From: Collinsella sp.
GTDB lineage: Bacteria; Actinomycetota; Coriobacteriia; Coriobacteriales; Coriobacteriaceae
Assembly (NCBI GenBank): GCA_031296755.1
Contig: JAUMMZ010000050.1
Location: 8,295-72,294 of the forward strand
Direction: 5' to 3'
Length of the DNA stretch: 64,000 nucleotides
The position numbers and the translations under genes are program-made. The notes beneath the pieces are model-generated. The model ran no database searches. It was given only the letters and a program-made list of their open reading frames with translations, and had not been told where the DNA came from. This document shows, piece after piece, positions 17,942 to 25,694 of the stretch (its first letter is position 1; each line of letters starts with the position of its first letter).

Positions 17942-18679
17942 CTAGGCAAGCGGATTCTTCTTTGCCATGCCATTTGCACGAGGCAATGAGACGGATGCTG
18001 GATGACTCTTCTTAAGAACAATAAACTCCCTGTGGCCCAAGCCCTCAGGCAAATCGATTGCGTCATTCAGAAGCAAAGTGAAGCCACAGATCTTAGCTGC
18101 TGACATGCCGGAAGTAAGCTCCTCATCCGATGGATTGCCCTTCGTAATAACAAATAGCCCTCCATCCTTGAGGTACGGAGCTGCATACTCAACAAGAATC
18201 GGTAGAGGGGCCAGCGCGCGGGCGGTTACGACAGAGAACTGTTTCTTATGGCTTCGAGCATATTCTTCAAGGCGATCATGAACTGCATGACCATATTTCA
18301 ATCCAAGAGCATGAACAAAAGAATTGACAGCATCAACCTTCTTGCCAACAGAGTCAATATAAGTAGCTTTACGATGCGTGGTTATCGTTAATGGAATACC
18401 AGGGAAACCCGCACCAGTTCCCATATCGAGCAAAGCTCCCTCAGGAGCCTTATTGATATAAGGGAGCAAGACAAGTGAGTCGAGGATATGAAGTACCGCA
18501 GCGTCTTCTACGTTAAGAATACGGGTGAGGTTGGTTGTCTTATTTGTTTCTAGAACCAAATCCAAATGCTGAATACATTTCCTTAGATCAGCATCAGTTA
18601 TATTCAGGGAATACTCTTTGCAATAGGAAGTTAGACGGCTGAGCATCTCGTCAGTCTGCTGATCAGTAAGTACAAACAA
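17942..18679 (-). CDS. rsmG: 16S rRNA (G527-N7)-methyltransferase
   Basis: The SAM-binding motif LLDMGTGAGFPGIPL and downstream ARALAPLPILVEYAAP identify RsmG (GidB), which methylates G527 of 16S rRNA. I place the start at TTG 18679, because AAAGGAG stands six bases before it. An in-frame TTG at 18727 would add 16 residues but sits in the T tract of the upstream terminator without a ribosome site. The protein is then 245 residues, close to the family norm. Confidence 0.85.
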   Translation of the reverse strand: MFVLTDQQTDEMLSRLTSYCKEYSLNITDADLRKCIQHLDLVLETNKTTNLTRILNVEDAAVLHILDSLVLLPYINKAPEGALLDMGTGAGFPGIPLTITTHRKATYIDSVGKKVDAVNSFVHALGLKYGHAVHDRLEEYARSHKKQFSVVTARALAPLPILVEYAAPYLKDGGLFVITKGNPSDEELTSGMSAAKICGFTLLLNDAIDLPEGLGHREFIVLKKSHPASVSLPRANGMAKKNPLA

Positions 18680-18723
18680 CAGAAGCTCCTTTCTGACAAA
18701 AATCAGTGTATCGAGAACTTTTG

Positions 18724-18757
18724 ACAAAAAAAGGGGACGTGGAAACCACGCCCCCTT
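18724..18757 (-). terminator. Terminator of the rpmH-jag operon
   Basis: Minus-strand stem AAGGGGGCGTGG / CCACGTCCCCTT with loop TTT, followed by a run of eight T. It separates jag from rsmG. Confidence 0.9.
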
Positions 18758-18775
18758 AGCATAAGCTCGAGTAGA

Positions 18776-19345
18776 TTATCGAGCAACAATCACCACATGG
18801 CGATCAGGGTCAGAACCCTCAGAATGGGTATCGACAGCATCATTGCCACGAAGTGCAATATGAACCAGTCGGCGCTCATAGGCATTCATGGGCGGAAGCG
18901 AAACACTCTTATGGGTACGGATGGCACGCTCGGCGGCCGACTGAGCCATTGAGGCAACCTTGTCCTGACGACGGCTCTTGTAGCCCTCAACGTCAACCAC
19001 AACCGGATACCTAAAGCCGAGCTTGCGGCTCACCAGCAAAGAGAACATGACCTGAAGAGCATCAAGGGTACGACCATGACGGCCAATGAGAACAGCAAGA
19101 TCAGGAGCGGTAACATCCAAAATCAGCTCGCCCTCGTCGCCCTCGTACTCATCAATAGGAGAGTTGGCGGCATCGAAGTGCGAAAGGATGGAACGCAGAA
19201 TGGAAATCGCAACATCGGCAATGGTGTCGAGCTCCTCATCGGTCAGCTCTTCACCGGCCTTGTAGCGCTGTGCAATCTCGGGATAATCGCCCGCAATCTG
19301 CGGGGCAACCTCCTCAATCATATCCTCGATGATCTCTTCAGACAT
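18776..19345 (-). CDS. jag: RNA-binding protein Jag/KhpB (KH and R3H domains)
   Basis: 189 residues from ATG 19345 (GGAG six bases upstream). An acidic N-terminal region precedes a KH domain (LAVLIGRHGRTLDALQVMFS) and a C-terminal R3H domain (ERAIRTHKSVSLPPMNAYERRLVH). KhpB works with KhpA as an RNA chaperone affecting cell elongation and division. It is last in the rpmH-rnpA-yidD-yidC-jag operon, a very common order. Confidence 0.92.
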   Translation of the reverse strand: MSEEIIEDMIEEVAPQIAGDYPEIAQRYKAGEELTDEELDTIADVAISILRSILSHFDAANSPIDEYEGDEGELILDVTAPDLAVLIGRHGRTLDALQVMFSLLVSRKLGFRYPVVVDVEGYKSRRQDKVASMAQSAAERAIRTHKSVSLPPMNAYERRLVHIALRGNDAVDTHSEGSDPDRHVVIVAR

Positions 19346-19360
19346 AACGTACTCCAAAAG

Positions 19361-19372
19361 TTAGGTACCTAA
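19361..19372. promoter_or_regulatory. 12-bp palindrome TTAGGTACCTAA, copy 2
   Basis: The same perfect palindrome as at 15857-15868, here between yidC and jag, 15 bases upstream of the jag start. A repressor-type site or small stem-loop is possible. Confidence 0.5.
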
Positions 19373-19390
19373 ATAAGATTGATATCCCGA

Positions 19391-20161
19391 CTACTTCTTC
19401 TTGTGCGGACGCGGCTTCTTCTCGCGACGGGTAACCTCGACCTGCAGCGGAGCGTTCTTGAGGCGCTCCTCCTCATCGGCCTTGGCCTTGTCGATAACCT
19501 TCTGCGTCACGAAGATCTGCTGGATAACCTGCCAGGCAGAAGACACATCGTAGTACAGCAGAACGCCGACGGGCAGGCTCCAGCCCATCCAAAGCATCAT
19601 GACGGTCATGACGACAGCCATCATGCGCATGCTCTGGGCCTGCTGACCAGTCTGATTGCGGGACATATACAGCTGCGGAATCAGGGTCAAGACAGCAAAC
19701 AGGATCAGGCAGATCAGCGCAGGCAGCGCAACCATAAAGCCATCGGCAAAGGAAGCACTCGGCGTGGTGGTCAGGTCGGGCAGGATGTTGAAGAACGAGA
19801 ACGTGCCGTCGTTAAAGTACTGCGGCAGGTTGCGCAGCAATGTAAACAGGGCGAACAGGATAGGCATCTGAATCAGCAGCGGCAGACAGCCAGCCATGGG
19901 GTTGAACTTGTTCTCGCTGTAGAACTTCTGCATCTCCTCGGCCTGACGCTGGGGATCGTCGGCATAGCGCTCCTGGATCTCGAGCATCTTGGGCTGCAGC
20001 ACCTGCATGCGAGCCGTCGACTTGGTCGACTTGAGCATGAGCGGCGTCAGCAGCAGACGGATGATGACCACCAGGATGATGATGGACAGGCCCCAGTCGA
20101 CCGCAAAGGTCTGGATGAGCTTGAGCAGCTCGAAAAGGATGTTAACGATCCAATCCCACAT
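19391..20161 (-). CDS. yidC: Membrane protein insertase YidC
   Basis: 256 residues, Gram-positive type without the large periplasmic domain. The first membrane segment carries the conserved groove arginine (Arg35 in VVIIRLLLTP), followed by a basic cytoplasmic loop, the MAGCLPLLIQMPILFALF segment and further membrane spans. The tail is basic (RREKKPRPHKKK) and may contact the ribosome. It inserts membrane proteins alone or with SecYEG. RBS GGAGG before the ATG. Confidence 0.95.
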   Translation of the reverse strand: MWDWIVNILFELLKLIQTFAVDWGLSIIILVVIIRLLLTPLMLKSTKSTARMQVLQPKMLEIQERYADDPQRQAEEMQKFYSENKFNPMAGCLPLLIQMPILFALFTLLRNLPQYFNDGTFSFFNILPDLTTTPSASFADGFMVALPALICLILFAVLTLIPQLYMSRNQTGQQAQSMRMMAVVMTVMMLWMGWSLPVGVLLYYDVSSAWQVIQQIFVTQKVIDKAKADEEERLKNAPLQVEVTRREKKPRPHKKK

Positions 20162-20190
20162 GTAAGTTTTCCTCCGATAGCGAGTGCCCG

Positions 20191-20415
20191 CTAGGGCACA
20201 GGGTCATAACCGCCGACGTGCAGGGGATTGCAACGAGCGATGCGCCTCACGGCAAGCCAGCAGCCTCTCAAAACACCGTACTTCTCAATCGCCTGGATGG
20301 CGTATTGCGAGCACGTTGGGTAATAAATGCAGGCGTCAGGCAATAAGGGCGAAATAACCTGTTGATATATGCGAATAGGAGCGATGGCAACACGTCGCAA
20401 AACGTGATTGCTCAT
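20191..20415 (-). CDS. yidD: Membrane protein insertion efficiency factor YidD
   Basis: 74 residues with the family signature LLPDACIYYPTCSQYAIQAIEKYG and RCNPLHVGGYDPVP. Its ATG overlaps the rnpA stop in an ATGA arrangement, implying coupled translation. It assists YidC-dependent insertion. Confidence 0.95.
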   Translation of the reverse strand: MSNHVLRRVAIAPIRIYQQVISPLLPDACIYYPTCSQYAIQAIEKYGVLRGCWLAVRRIARCNPLHVGGYDPVP

Positions 20416-20750
20416 CGCTCCTCCCCGGCAACGCCGGCGCGCTTCATAAGCGAACGCAACGCCTTGTCCATCTCCTGCGGCGAGGAAACCCTCGTCTTAG
20501 GAGTTGCAAACAAGATGATGTCATAACCCGCAACGGGAAATCCACAGCTGCGGGCGGCCTCGCGCATCACACGCTTAGATCGGTTGCGCACGACGGCACA
20601 ACCGAGTCGCTTAGCACCAACGAAGGCGACCCTTCCGGAGTCGCCTTCGCCAACCGATTCACATATGGTCATTCGAATCAGAGGGTGATTGAAACGACGC
20701 CCCTGACTGAACACATGCTCGAAATCTTGCCGAGACTTAATAGTCTTCAT
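20412..20750 (-). CDS. rnpA: Ribonuclease P protein component
   Basis: 112 residues with the RNA-binding signature CAVVRNRSKRVMREAAR. It assists the catalytic RNase P RNA in trimming the 5' leader of pre-tRNAs. No clear ribosome site precedes the ATG; it follows rpmH by 20 bases. Confidence 0.95.
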   Translation of the reverse strand: MKTIKSRQDFEHVFSQGRRFNHPLIRMTICESVGEGDSGRVAFVGAKRLGCAVVRNRSKRVMREAARSCGFPVAGYDIILFATPKTRVSSPQEMDKALRSLMKRAGVAGEER

Positions 20751-20770
20751 GCGAGATGTGTGTATCGCTG

Positions 20771-20905
20771 CTAGACAGTGAGACGCTTGCGGCCCTTGGC
20801 GCGACGACGGGCGAGCACGGCACGACCACCCTTAGTGGCCATACGGGCACGGAAGCCATGGGTCTTGGCACGCTTACGCTTATTAGGCTGATACGTACGC
20901 TTCAT
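20771..20905 (-). CDS. rpmH: 50S ribosomal protein L34
   Basis: 44 residues starting MKRTYQPNKRKRAKTHGF, a full-length L34. The ATG at 20905 is preceded by AGGAGG; the longer in-frame extension upstream is not needed. First gene of the operon, behind a strong promoter. Confidence 0.97.
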   Translation of the reverse strand: MKRTYQPNKRKRAKTHGFRARMATKGGRAVLARRRAKGRKRLTV

Positions 20906-20977
20906 CTTAAGTTCCTCCTGCTGCATTTCGAGTGTCCGCGGGGACGCGGACGCAGATATAGACACGTGAGCTTGAAG

Positions 20978-21007
20978 ATTGTAGGGAAATCAATGTTCAA
21001 ATGTCAA
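20978..21007 (-). promoter_or_regulatory. Promoter of the rpmH operon
   Basis: Minus-strand TTGACA (21007-21002), 18-base spacer, TACAAT (20983-20978): a near-consensus vegetative promoter about 70 bases before rpmH. Confidence 0.8.
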
Positions 21008-21104
21008 GAAATCAAAGGTAAAAGGTTGCGCAGTTCACACGGTTCCCCCATAAGCCAAGCTCGATTTAGCGGCGCATGGCAACTTTTCACGATATTTCAT
21101 CGAG

Positions 21105-21178
21105 TTTTCAACAGGTCATGTTGGCAATGTTGAGAACTTTTCGTCCGTTTTCCAAAGTTTTCAACAGGTTTTGGAAAG
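21105..21178. other. DnaA-box-like cluster between rpmH and the GHKL-ATPase gene (possible origin subregion)
   Basis: TTTTCAACA occurs at 21105-21113 and 21158-21166, and TTCTCAACA on the other strand at 21136-21128. All are variants of the DnaA box TTATCCACA. The third site lies in the loop of an inverted repeat (TTTCCAAA / TTTGGAAA, 21150-21178). The surrounding 21008-21250 region has no gene on either strand. Coding strand switches here. It could be the upstream half of a bipartite origin, or DnaA control of the flanking promoters. Confidence 0.55.
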
Positions 21179-21250
21179 TTGTCGAAAGATGAGAAACATT
21201 GCACGGTGAGCTACTATTTGTTCGAAACCTTTTGGAAGATTGCGAGTGGC

Positions 21251-22603
21251 ATGTCTGACGACTTTTACACCATGGTCGATTCCGGAGACCCGGCACCCGA
21301 CAACGAGCACATCACCGGCGTGCGCGAAGAGCGTGACGAAGGTGAACAGACGACCACGCAGGGGCCGAAAGCCATGTACGCTGCGCGCATCGCCGTCTAT
21401 GACGACATGTTGTCGACACCGCGTGTGATCGTCATTGATCCGCAAGATGTCCGCACGTATTTGGAAGAGACGACCAACACCGTCTACCAGTGCATGAAAG
21501 AACAAGGCGGCCATATCTCGCTCATGGTCATCCGCGAGATTGTCGAAAATTTTATACACGCGCACTTTGCCGAGCCCATCATCTCGATTCTGGACGGCGG
21601 AGACACCATCCGCTTTGCCGATCAAGGACCAGGCATCGACGACAAGGAACGCGCTTTCGACTTTGGCGTTACCAGCGCAAACAGCAAGATGAAGCGCTAT
21701 ATCCGTGGAACCGGAGCAGGGTTTCCCATGGTGCAGGAGTATTTGGAAAACGCCGGCGGTGCCGTTTCCATCGAGGACAACATGGGCAACGGCACCGTGG
21801 TTACGGTAAGCCTGAACCCTAAACGCGTGCAGGAAATCGAGCGTGCCGGCGGACGCGGCGCTGCCGTGCGGCCCGAGACGGAACAGCCCACATATCCCCT
21901 GCCGGGAGCTTTTGCGCAGCAGCCCATGGCAGCGCAGCAGATGCAGCCCCCCGTGGGACAGATGCAGCAGCCCGGAATGCTACCTACACAAGAACCCCGG
22001 GCGGCATCGATGTCGATGCCGACAAACACGCCAGAGACCATGCCGCTGGCGGATCAGGATGCAGCAGCAATGCAGCAGGCGACGGGGGCGCCGGGTGGCC
22101 AGCAAATGGGCTATCAGCCGTACCAACAGGGATATCCATATCAGCAGATGCCGCCACTGGGGTATGGCCAGCAGTTCCCGCAGCAGTACCAGCAGGGATA
22201 TCAGCAGCCGTACCAGCAGATGCCGCAGCAGCAGTACAACCCCTGGGCCCAGCAGATGCCTCCGCAGCCTTACCAACAGTGGCCTCAAAGTTTTCAACAG
22301 CAAATGCCGCCGATGCAGAGTTCTCAACAACCAGCAGCTCAAATGATGTATCCTAATGCAGCAAATCAGTATGCGCAGCCACAACCGGACGTGTTCGTAA
22401 GCGATCGCGGCAACGCCGCGCTGGGCTATCTGGCGCAAAATCAAGCGTGCGGTGCAACCGATCTGGCGAGGGCGTTTGGAAACTCGGCCCCCACTTGGTC
22501 ACGCACGCTCAATGACTTGGCGCAGGCCGGCTTGGTCATCAAGCATGGCCAGAAATACCATCTGACCGAACTCGGCGCCGCTCGCGTGCGAGCTCAGAGC
22601 TAA
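21251..22603 (+). CDS. GHKL-type ATPase with Gln/Pro-rich linker and C-terminal winged helix, unknown function
   Basis: 450 residues from ATG 21251; the ribosome site is weak, and in-frame TTG/GTG starts lie up to 72 bases upstream. Residues 90-190 form a histidine-kinase-like ATPase: N box REIVENFIHA (Glu96, Asn100), G1 box DQGPG (124-128), G2 box RGTGAGF (152-158). There is no phospho-acceptor His domain and no membrane segment. Residues of about 200-385 are a Gln/Pro/Met/Tyr-rich low-complexity linker. The last about 65 residues resemble a MarR-like winged helix (TDLARAFGNSAPTWSRTLNDL). The gene sits between the origin region and dnaA, 15 bases before dnaA. A role in initiation control is inference; an anti-sigma-like switch is the alternative. 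Confidence 0.85.
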   Translation: MSDDFYTMVDSGDPAPDNEHITGVREERDEGEQTTTQGPKAMYAARIAVYDDMLSTPRVIVIDPQDVRTYLEETTNTVYQCMKEQGGHISLMVIREIVENFIHAHFAEPIISILDGGDTIRFADQGPGIDDKERAFDFGVTSANSKMKRYIRGTGAGFPMVQEYLENAGGAVSIEDNMGNGTVVTVSLNPKRVQEIERAGGRGAAVRPETEQPTYPLPGAFAQQPMAAQQMQPPVGQMQQPGMLPTQEPRAASMSMPTNTPETMPLADQDAAAMQQATGAPGGQQMGYQPYQQGYPYQQMPPLGYGQQFPQQYQQGYQQPYQQMPQQQYNPWAQQMPPQPYQQWPQSFQQQMPPMQSSQQPAAQMMYPNAANQYAQPQPDVFVSDRGNAALGYLAQNQACGATDLARAFGNSAPTWSRTLNDLAQAGLVIKHGQKYHLTELGAARVRAQS

Positions 22604-22618
22604 AGAACGGGAGAGACA

Positions 22619-24343
22619 GTGGACGAGGAAGCAAGCATCATCCTGGGGGATGCCATCGCCTTTTGCCAGCGCGACGGCCAAGATGCACGCCTCATCAACA
22701 TGCTGGGGCAATCGCGCGCCATAAGCCTGACCGAAGATACGCTCACGATCGAGGCACCCTCGCGCTTTGCCATCGCGCAGCTCAAAAAGCATCAGCCGAC
22801 TATTGAGGCCTATCTGGAAGAAATCGCCTTTGCACCGATTGCGCTCGACGTCTTGGCACCGCAAGGCGCCGCGACGGAATCCGCTGCCACGACGGCGCCC
22901 GCCACGGCTCCCGCCGCTTCCCCGGCGGTGCCGGCCTCCGCAGGCGACGTACCGACGATCGAGCACCAGCACAGCGATGTTTCCCGTGAAACCATGGCAC
23001 CGTTGCCGACCGCGGCGGCGACGTCAACGAACGTACCCGTCACGCACATGCCCATCGCTCACGACGCAGCGGCGGGCGCGGATTCGGGCATTGCAATCAA
23101 AAACACGCTCTCGGCCGATGATTTTCGTCGCATGATGAACCAGATGAAGGGCGGAGCGCCGACTAAATCCACGCAAGCTGCGACCCCCGCTTCACCCATG
23201 TCAGCACCGACCGTGCCGGCCGAGCAGAATACGGATGGAGCCCCGCTCGCCGCGAACTCAAAATTTACCTTTGAGAACTTTGTCTACGGCCCAGAGAACA
23301 GCCATGCCTATCGCTCGGCACTCAAGTTTGCCGCCCTCGCGGACGAGCGCGGCACATGCACATCACTGTTCATCTACGGCAAATCGGGCCTAGGCAAGAC
23401 GCACCTGCTGCTTGCCATCAAAAACGAGCTCGCCGAGAAGTCGCCTGAGATCAAGGTCAAGTATGCCAACTCCCAGGCGTATCTGGACGACCTGATGACC
23501 GAGTTCGACCGTCAAAAGAAGAGCAACGCTCCCATCATGCAGGCGTACCACGGCGTGGACGTACTCATCATCGATGACATCCAAAACATCATCGGCAAGC
23601 GCGCGAGCGTGGACTACTTTTTCCAGCTCATGGACGAGTTCATCCGCAACAACAAGAAGGTCGTCATCGCGGCAGACCGCGCCCCCAAGGACCTGAGCAT
23701 GGACGAGCGTCTGACCAGCCGCTTCAACGCCGGCATGCTCTGCCTGGTCGCAGAGCCCAGCTACGAGATGAAATACAAGATCTTGCAGCGCTATTACGAA
23801 AACACCATCGTCGCCGCTCCCGAGGCAGGCGACGACTCGCTGCTGGCGGCCTATGGGGGCGACGGCGGACACCTGACCGACGAGCACTTTAAACACATGG
23901 CCGAGGTCTCGGGCACCAACATCCGCGAACTCGAGAGCTTTTGCGAGCGCTGCGCCGGCGAGGCGGGCGACCGCGAGCGCGAGGGCGGAGAGCTCACCTT
24001 TGACGATATCGACGCCATCGCCGGCCAGTACTTCGACACATCGGCCAAAAAGATCAACGTGCAAACGGTTCAGTCCGTCATTGAAGAGCAGTACGGCGTG
24101 ACGCACGAGGAGCTCATCGGCCCGCGACGCAACGCCAATATCGCCAAGGCACGCCACATTGCCATCTATCTGGCCATCGAGATGTGCGAGATGACGACCA
24201 CGGCGGTGGGCGCCGAATTTGGCAACCGCAACCACTCGACCGTCAGCACGAGCTACAAAAAGGTCCAGAAGATGATCCAGGAAGACCGCACCGTCACCGA
24301 AGACCTCAAGTCGCTGCGCGATAAAATTACACTGCGCTCGTAG
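22619..24343 (+). CDS. dnaA: Chromosomal replication initiator DnaA
   Basis: 574 residues from GTG 22619 (GGGAGA upstream). Domain I (1-80) is followed by a long Ala/Pro/Thr-rich linker. The AAA+ domain has Walker A YGKSGLGKTHLL (about 253-264) and Walker B VLIIDDIQN. The C-terminal DNA-binding signature reads FGNRNHSTV (534-542), where most DnaA proteins have FGGRDHTTV. Asn538 and Ser540 replace two residues that in E. coli (Asp433, Thr435) contact the DnaA box. This fits the non-canonical boxes nearby. It is followed by the origin-like spacer and dnaN. Confidence 0.95.
   Translation: MDEEASIILGDAIAFCQRDGQDARLINMLGQSRAISLTEDTLTIEAPSRFAIAQLKKHQPTIEAYLEEIAFAPIALDVLAPQGAATESAATTAPATAPAASPAVPASAGDVPTIEHQHSDVSRETMAPLPTAAATSTNVPVTHMPIAHDAAAGADSGIAIKNTLSADDFRRMMNQMKGGAPTKSTQAATPASPMSAPTVPAEQNTDGAPLAANSKFTFENFVYGPENSHAYRSALKFAALADERGTCTSLFIYGKSGLGKTHLLLAIKNELAEKSPEIKVKYANSQAYLDDLMTEFDRQKKSNAPIMQAYHGVDVLIIDDIQNIIGKRASVDYFFQLMDEFIRNNKKVVIAADRAPKDLSMDERLTSRFNAGMLCLVAEPSYEMKYKILQRYYENTIVAAPEAGDDSLLAAYGGDGGHLTDEHFKHMAEVSGTNIRELESFCERCAGEAGDREREGGELTFDDIDAIAGQYFDTSAKKINVQTVQSVIEEQYGVTHEELIGPRRNANIAKARHIAIYLAIEMCEMTTTAVGAEFGNRNHSTVSTSYKKVQKMIQEDRTVTEDLKSLRDKITLRS
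22978..22993. promoter_or_regulatory. parS-like site inside dnaA (14 of 16)
   Basis: TGTTTCCCGTGAAACC matches parS except at positions 7 and 16. It lies in the linker-coding part of dnaA, about 5 kb from the perfect parS sites, where sequence constraint on the protein is low. Confidence 0.5.
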
Positions 24344-24581
24344 GGAAATAGAGACACCTGTTGAAAACTTGTCGAAACCACGGGCATAAGGTGTCTAAAA
24401 CCCAACCCGCGATGATGAAAAGTTTTGCGCAGGTTTTGAACGTGGAAAACCACCCCTGTTGCACACAGGTTGCTGTCGATTCTCTTTCTGGGTCTGACCT
24501 GCGTCTTTGGGAGTAATCAACAGTTTCGTCAGTGCTATTACTATTATTAAGATATTTATATCTATAGAAAGGTATTAAAAG
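24344..24581. other. oriC: Candidate origin of replication (dnaA-dnaN spacer)
   Basis: DnaA-box-like sites are TTTTCAACA (24367-24359, minus), TTTTCCACG (24449-24441, minus) and TAATCAACA (24514-24522, plus). They are followed by a DnaA-trio-like run and an AT-rich segment (24545-24580), the expected unwinding element. The order box, trios, AT-rich DNA, and the position between dnaA and dnaN, match the basal unwinding system of Bacillus subtilis. Precise limits are not known. Confidence 0.7.
24535..24549 (+). other. DnaA-trio-like element
   Basis: CTATTACTATTATTA reads on the complementary strand as five 3'-(G/A)AT-5' triplets in a row, the motif that guides DnaA onto single-stranded DNA. 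It starts 12 bases after the last DnaA-box-like site. Confidence 0.6.
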
Positions 24582-25685
24582 ATGAAGTTCACCGTCAGCC
24601 AGAGCTCGCTTACACAAGCCATCGGCGTCGTTATGAAGGGTGTCGCTTCGGCATCCACCCTTCCCATCCTGTCGGGCGTGCTCGTCAAGGCCCAAGACGG
24701 CATCTTGGAATTCCAGACCTCTAACTACACCATCTCGATCCGTCATCGCATCGCGGCGCATGTCGAAGAAGAGGGCGAGATGGTTATCCCTTGTAAGATG
24801 CTCTCCAATATCACCAAGACCCTCCCCGATGCCCCAGTCACCTTTGAGCTGTCCGAGCGTCAGGTGCTGATTGGTTGTGAGAAGAGCTCTTTCCGCCTGA
24901 ACACGCTCGATGCCAATGACTTCCCCGAGTTTCCGGCCTATGCCATCGAGAGCGCCGTGGAACTGCCGACCGATATCTTGTCCGAAATGGTCGGCCGCGT
25001 GTGGCGCGTCACCTCGACTGACAAGGCCCGCCCCATCCTGGGTGGCGTGCACATGAAGGTCGAGAACAACACCGTGCGCCTGGTGGCGACCGATTCCTTC
25101 CGCTTGGCCGTGTGCGATACGCAGGTCGAGACCTCGACCCTCGAGGGCTCCTTTGAACTCAACGTTCCGGCCGACGCCTTTAACGACGCGCTGAACATCA
25201 TGGCCAGCCAGGCGACCATCATGATCGGGGCTACCGACACCCAGGTCGTCTTTGAGGCCGGCAACACCACCTACGTGTCGCGCCGTATCGAGGGCGTGTA
25301 CCCCAACTACAAGCAGCTCATCCCCGATTCGTGCGTGACGAGCGTCAAGATCGACGTGGCGGCTTTTAATGCCGCCCTCAAGCGCGTGGCGGTCATCGCG
25401 AGCGCGAACCCCGCCGTCAAGTTCGAGATCGATGTCGAGAACGGCCAGATGGGCCTGTCCTCCATCTCCAATGACCAGGATCTGGCGCAGGAGACAATCG
25501 ATGTCGAGGCCGAGGGCGAGTCGGGCACCATCGCCTTCAACTACCACTACATCTTCGGGTGCCTCAATGCCCTATCCAAGGAGAAGGAGATCACGCTGGA
25601 GCTCAAGAGCTACTCGCAGGCGGGTATCTTTAAGTCCTACGACAAGATCAACTATCTGTACCTGGTCATGCCGGTTCGCATCTAG
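24582..25685 (+). CDS. dnaN: DNA polymerase III beta sliding clamp
   Basis: 367 residues with the three-fold clamp architecture and the C-terminal signature YLVMPVRI (usually MPMRL). It encircles DNA and tethers polymerase III and many repair proteins. ATG with AAAGG upstream. It directly follows the candidate oriC; recF follows after 9 bases. Confidence 0.97.
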   Translation: MKFTVSQSSLTQAIGVVMKGVASASTLPILSGVLVKAQDGILEFQTSNYTISIRHRIAAHVEEEGEMVIPCKMLSNITKTLPDAPVTFELSERQVLIGCEKSSFRLNTLDANDFPEFPAYAIESAVELPTDILSEMVGRVWRVTSTDKARPILGGVHMKVENNTVRLVATDSFRLAVCDTQVETSTLEGSFELNVPADAFNDALNIMASQATIMIGATDTQVVFEAGNTTYVSRRIEGVYPNYKQLIPDSCVTSVKIDVAAFNAALKRVAVIASANPAVKFEIDVENGQMGLSSISNDQDLAQETIDVEAEGESGTIAFNYHYIFGCLNALSKEKEITLELKSYSQAGIFKSYDKINYLYLVMPVRI

Positions 25686-25694
25686 CGCTGCGCC

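Noticed and set aside
22060..22370. Repetitive CAG/CAA-rich stretch as a possible tandem or CRISPR-like array
   Set aside because: It encodes the Gln/Pro/Tyr-rich linker of the GHKL ATPase in frame; there are no regular repeats and spacers. No CRISPR array was seen in the window.
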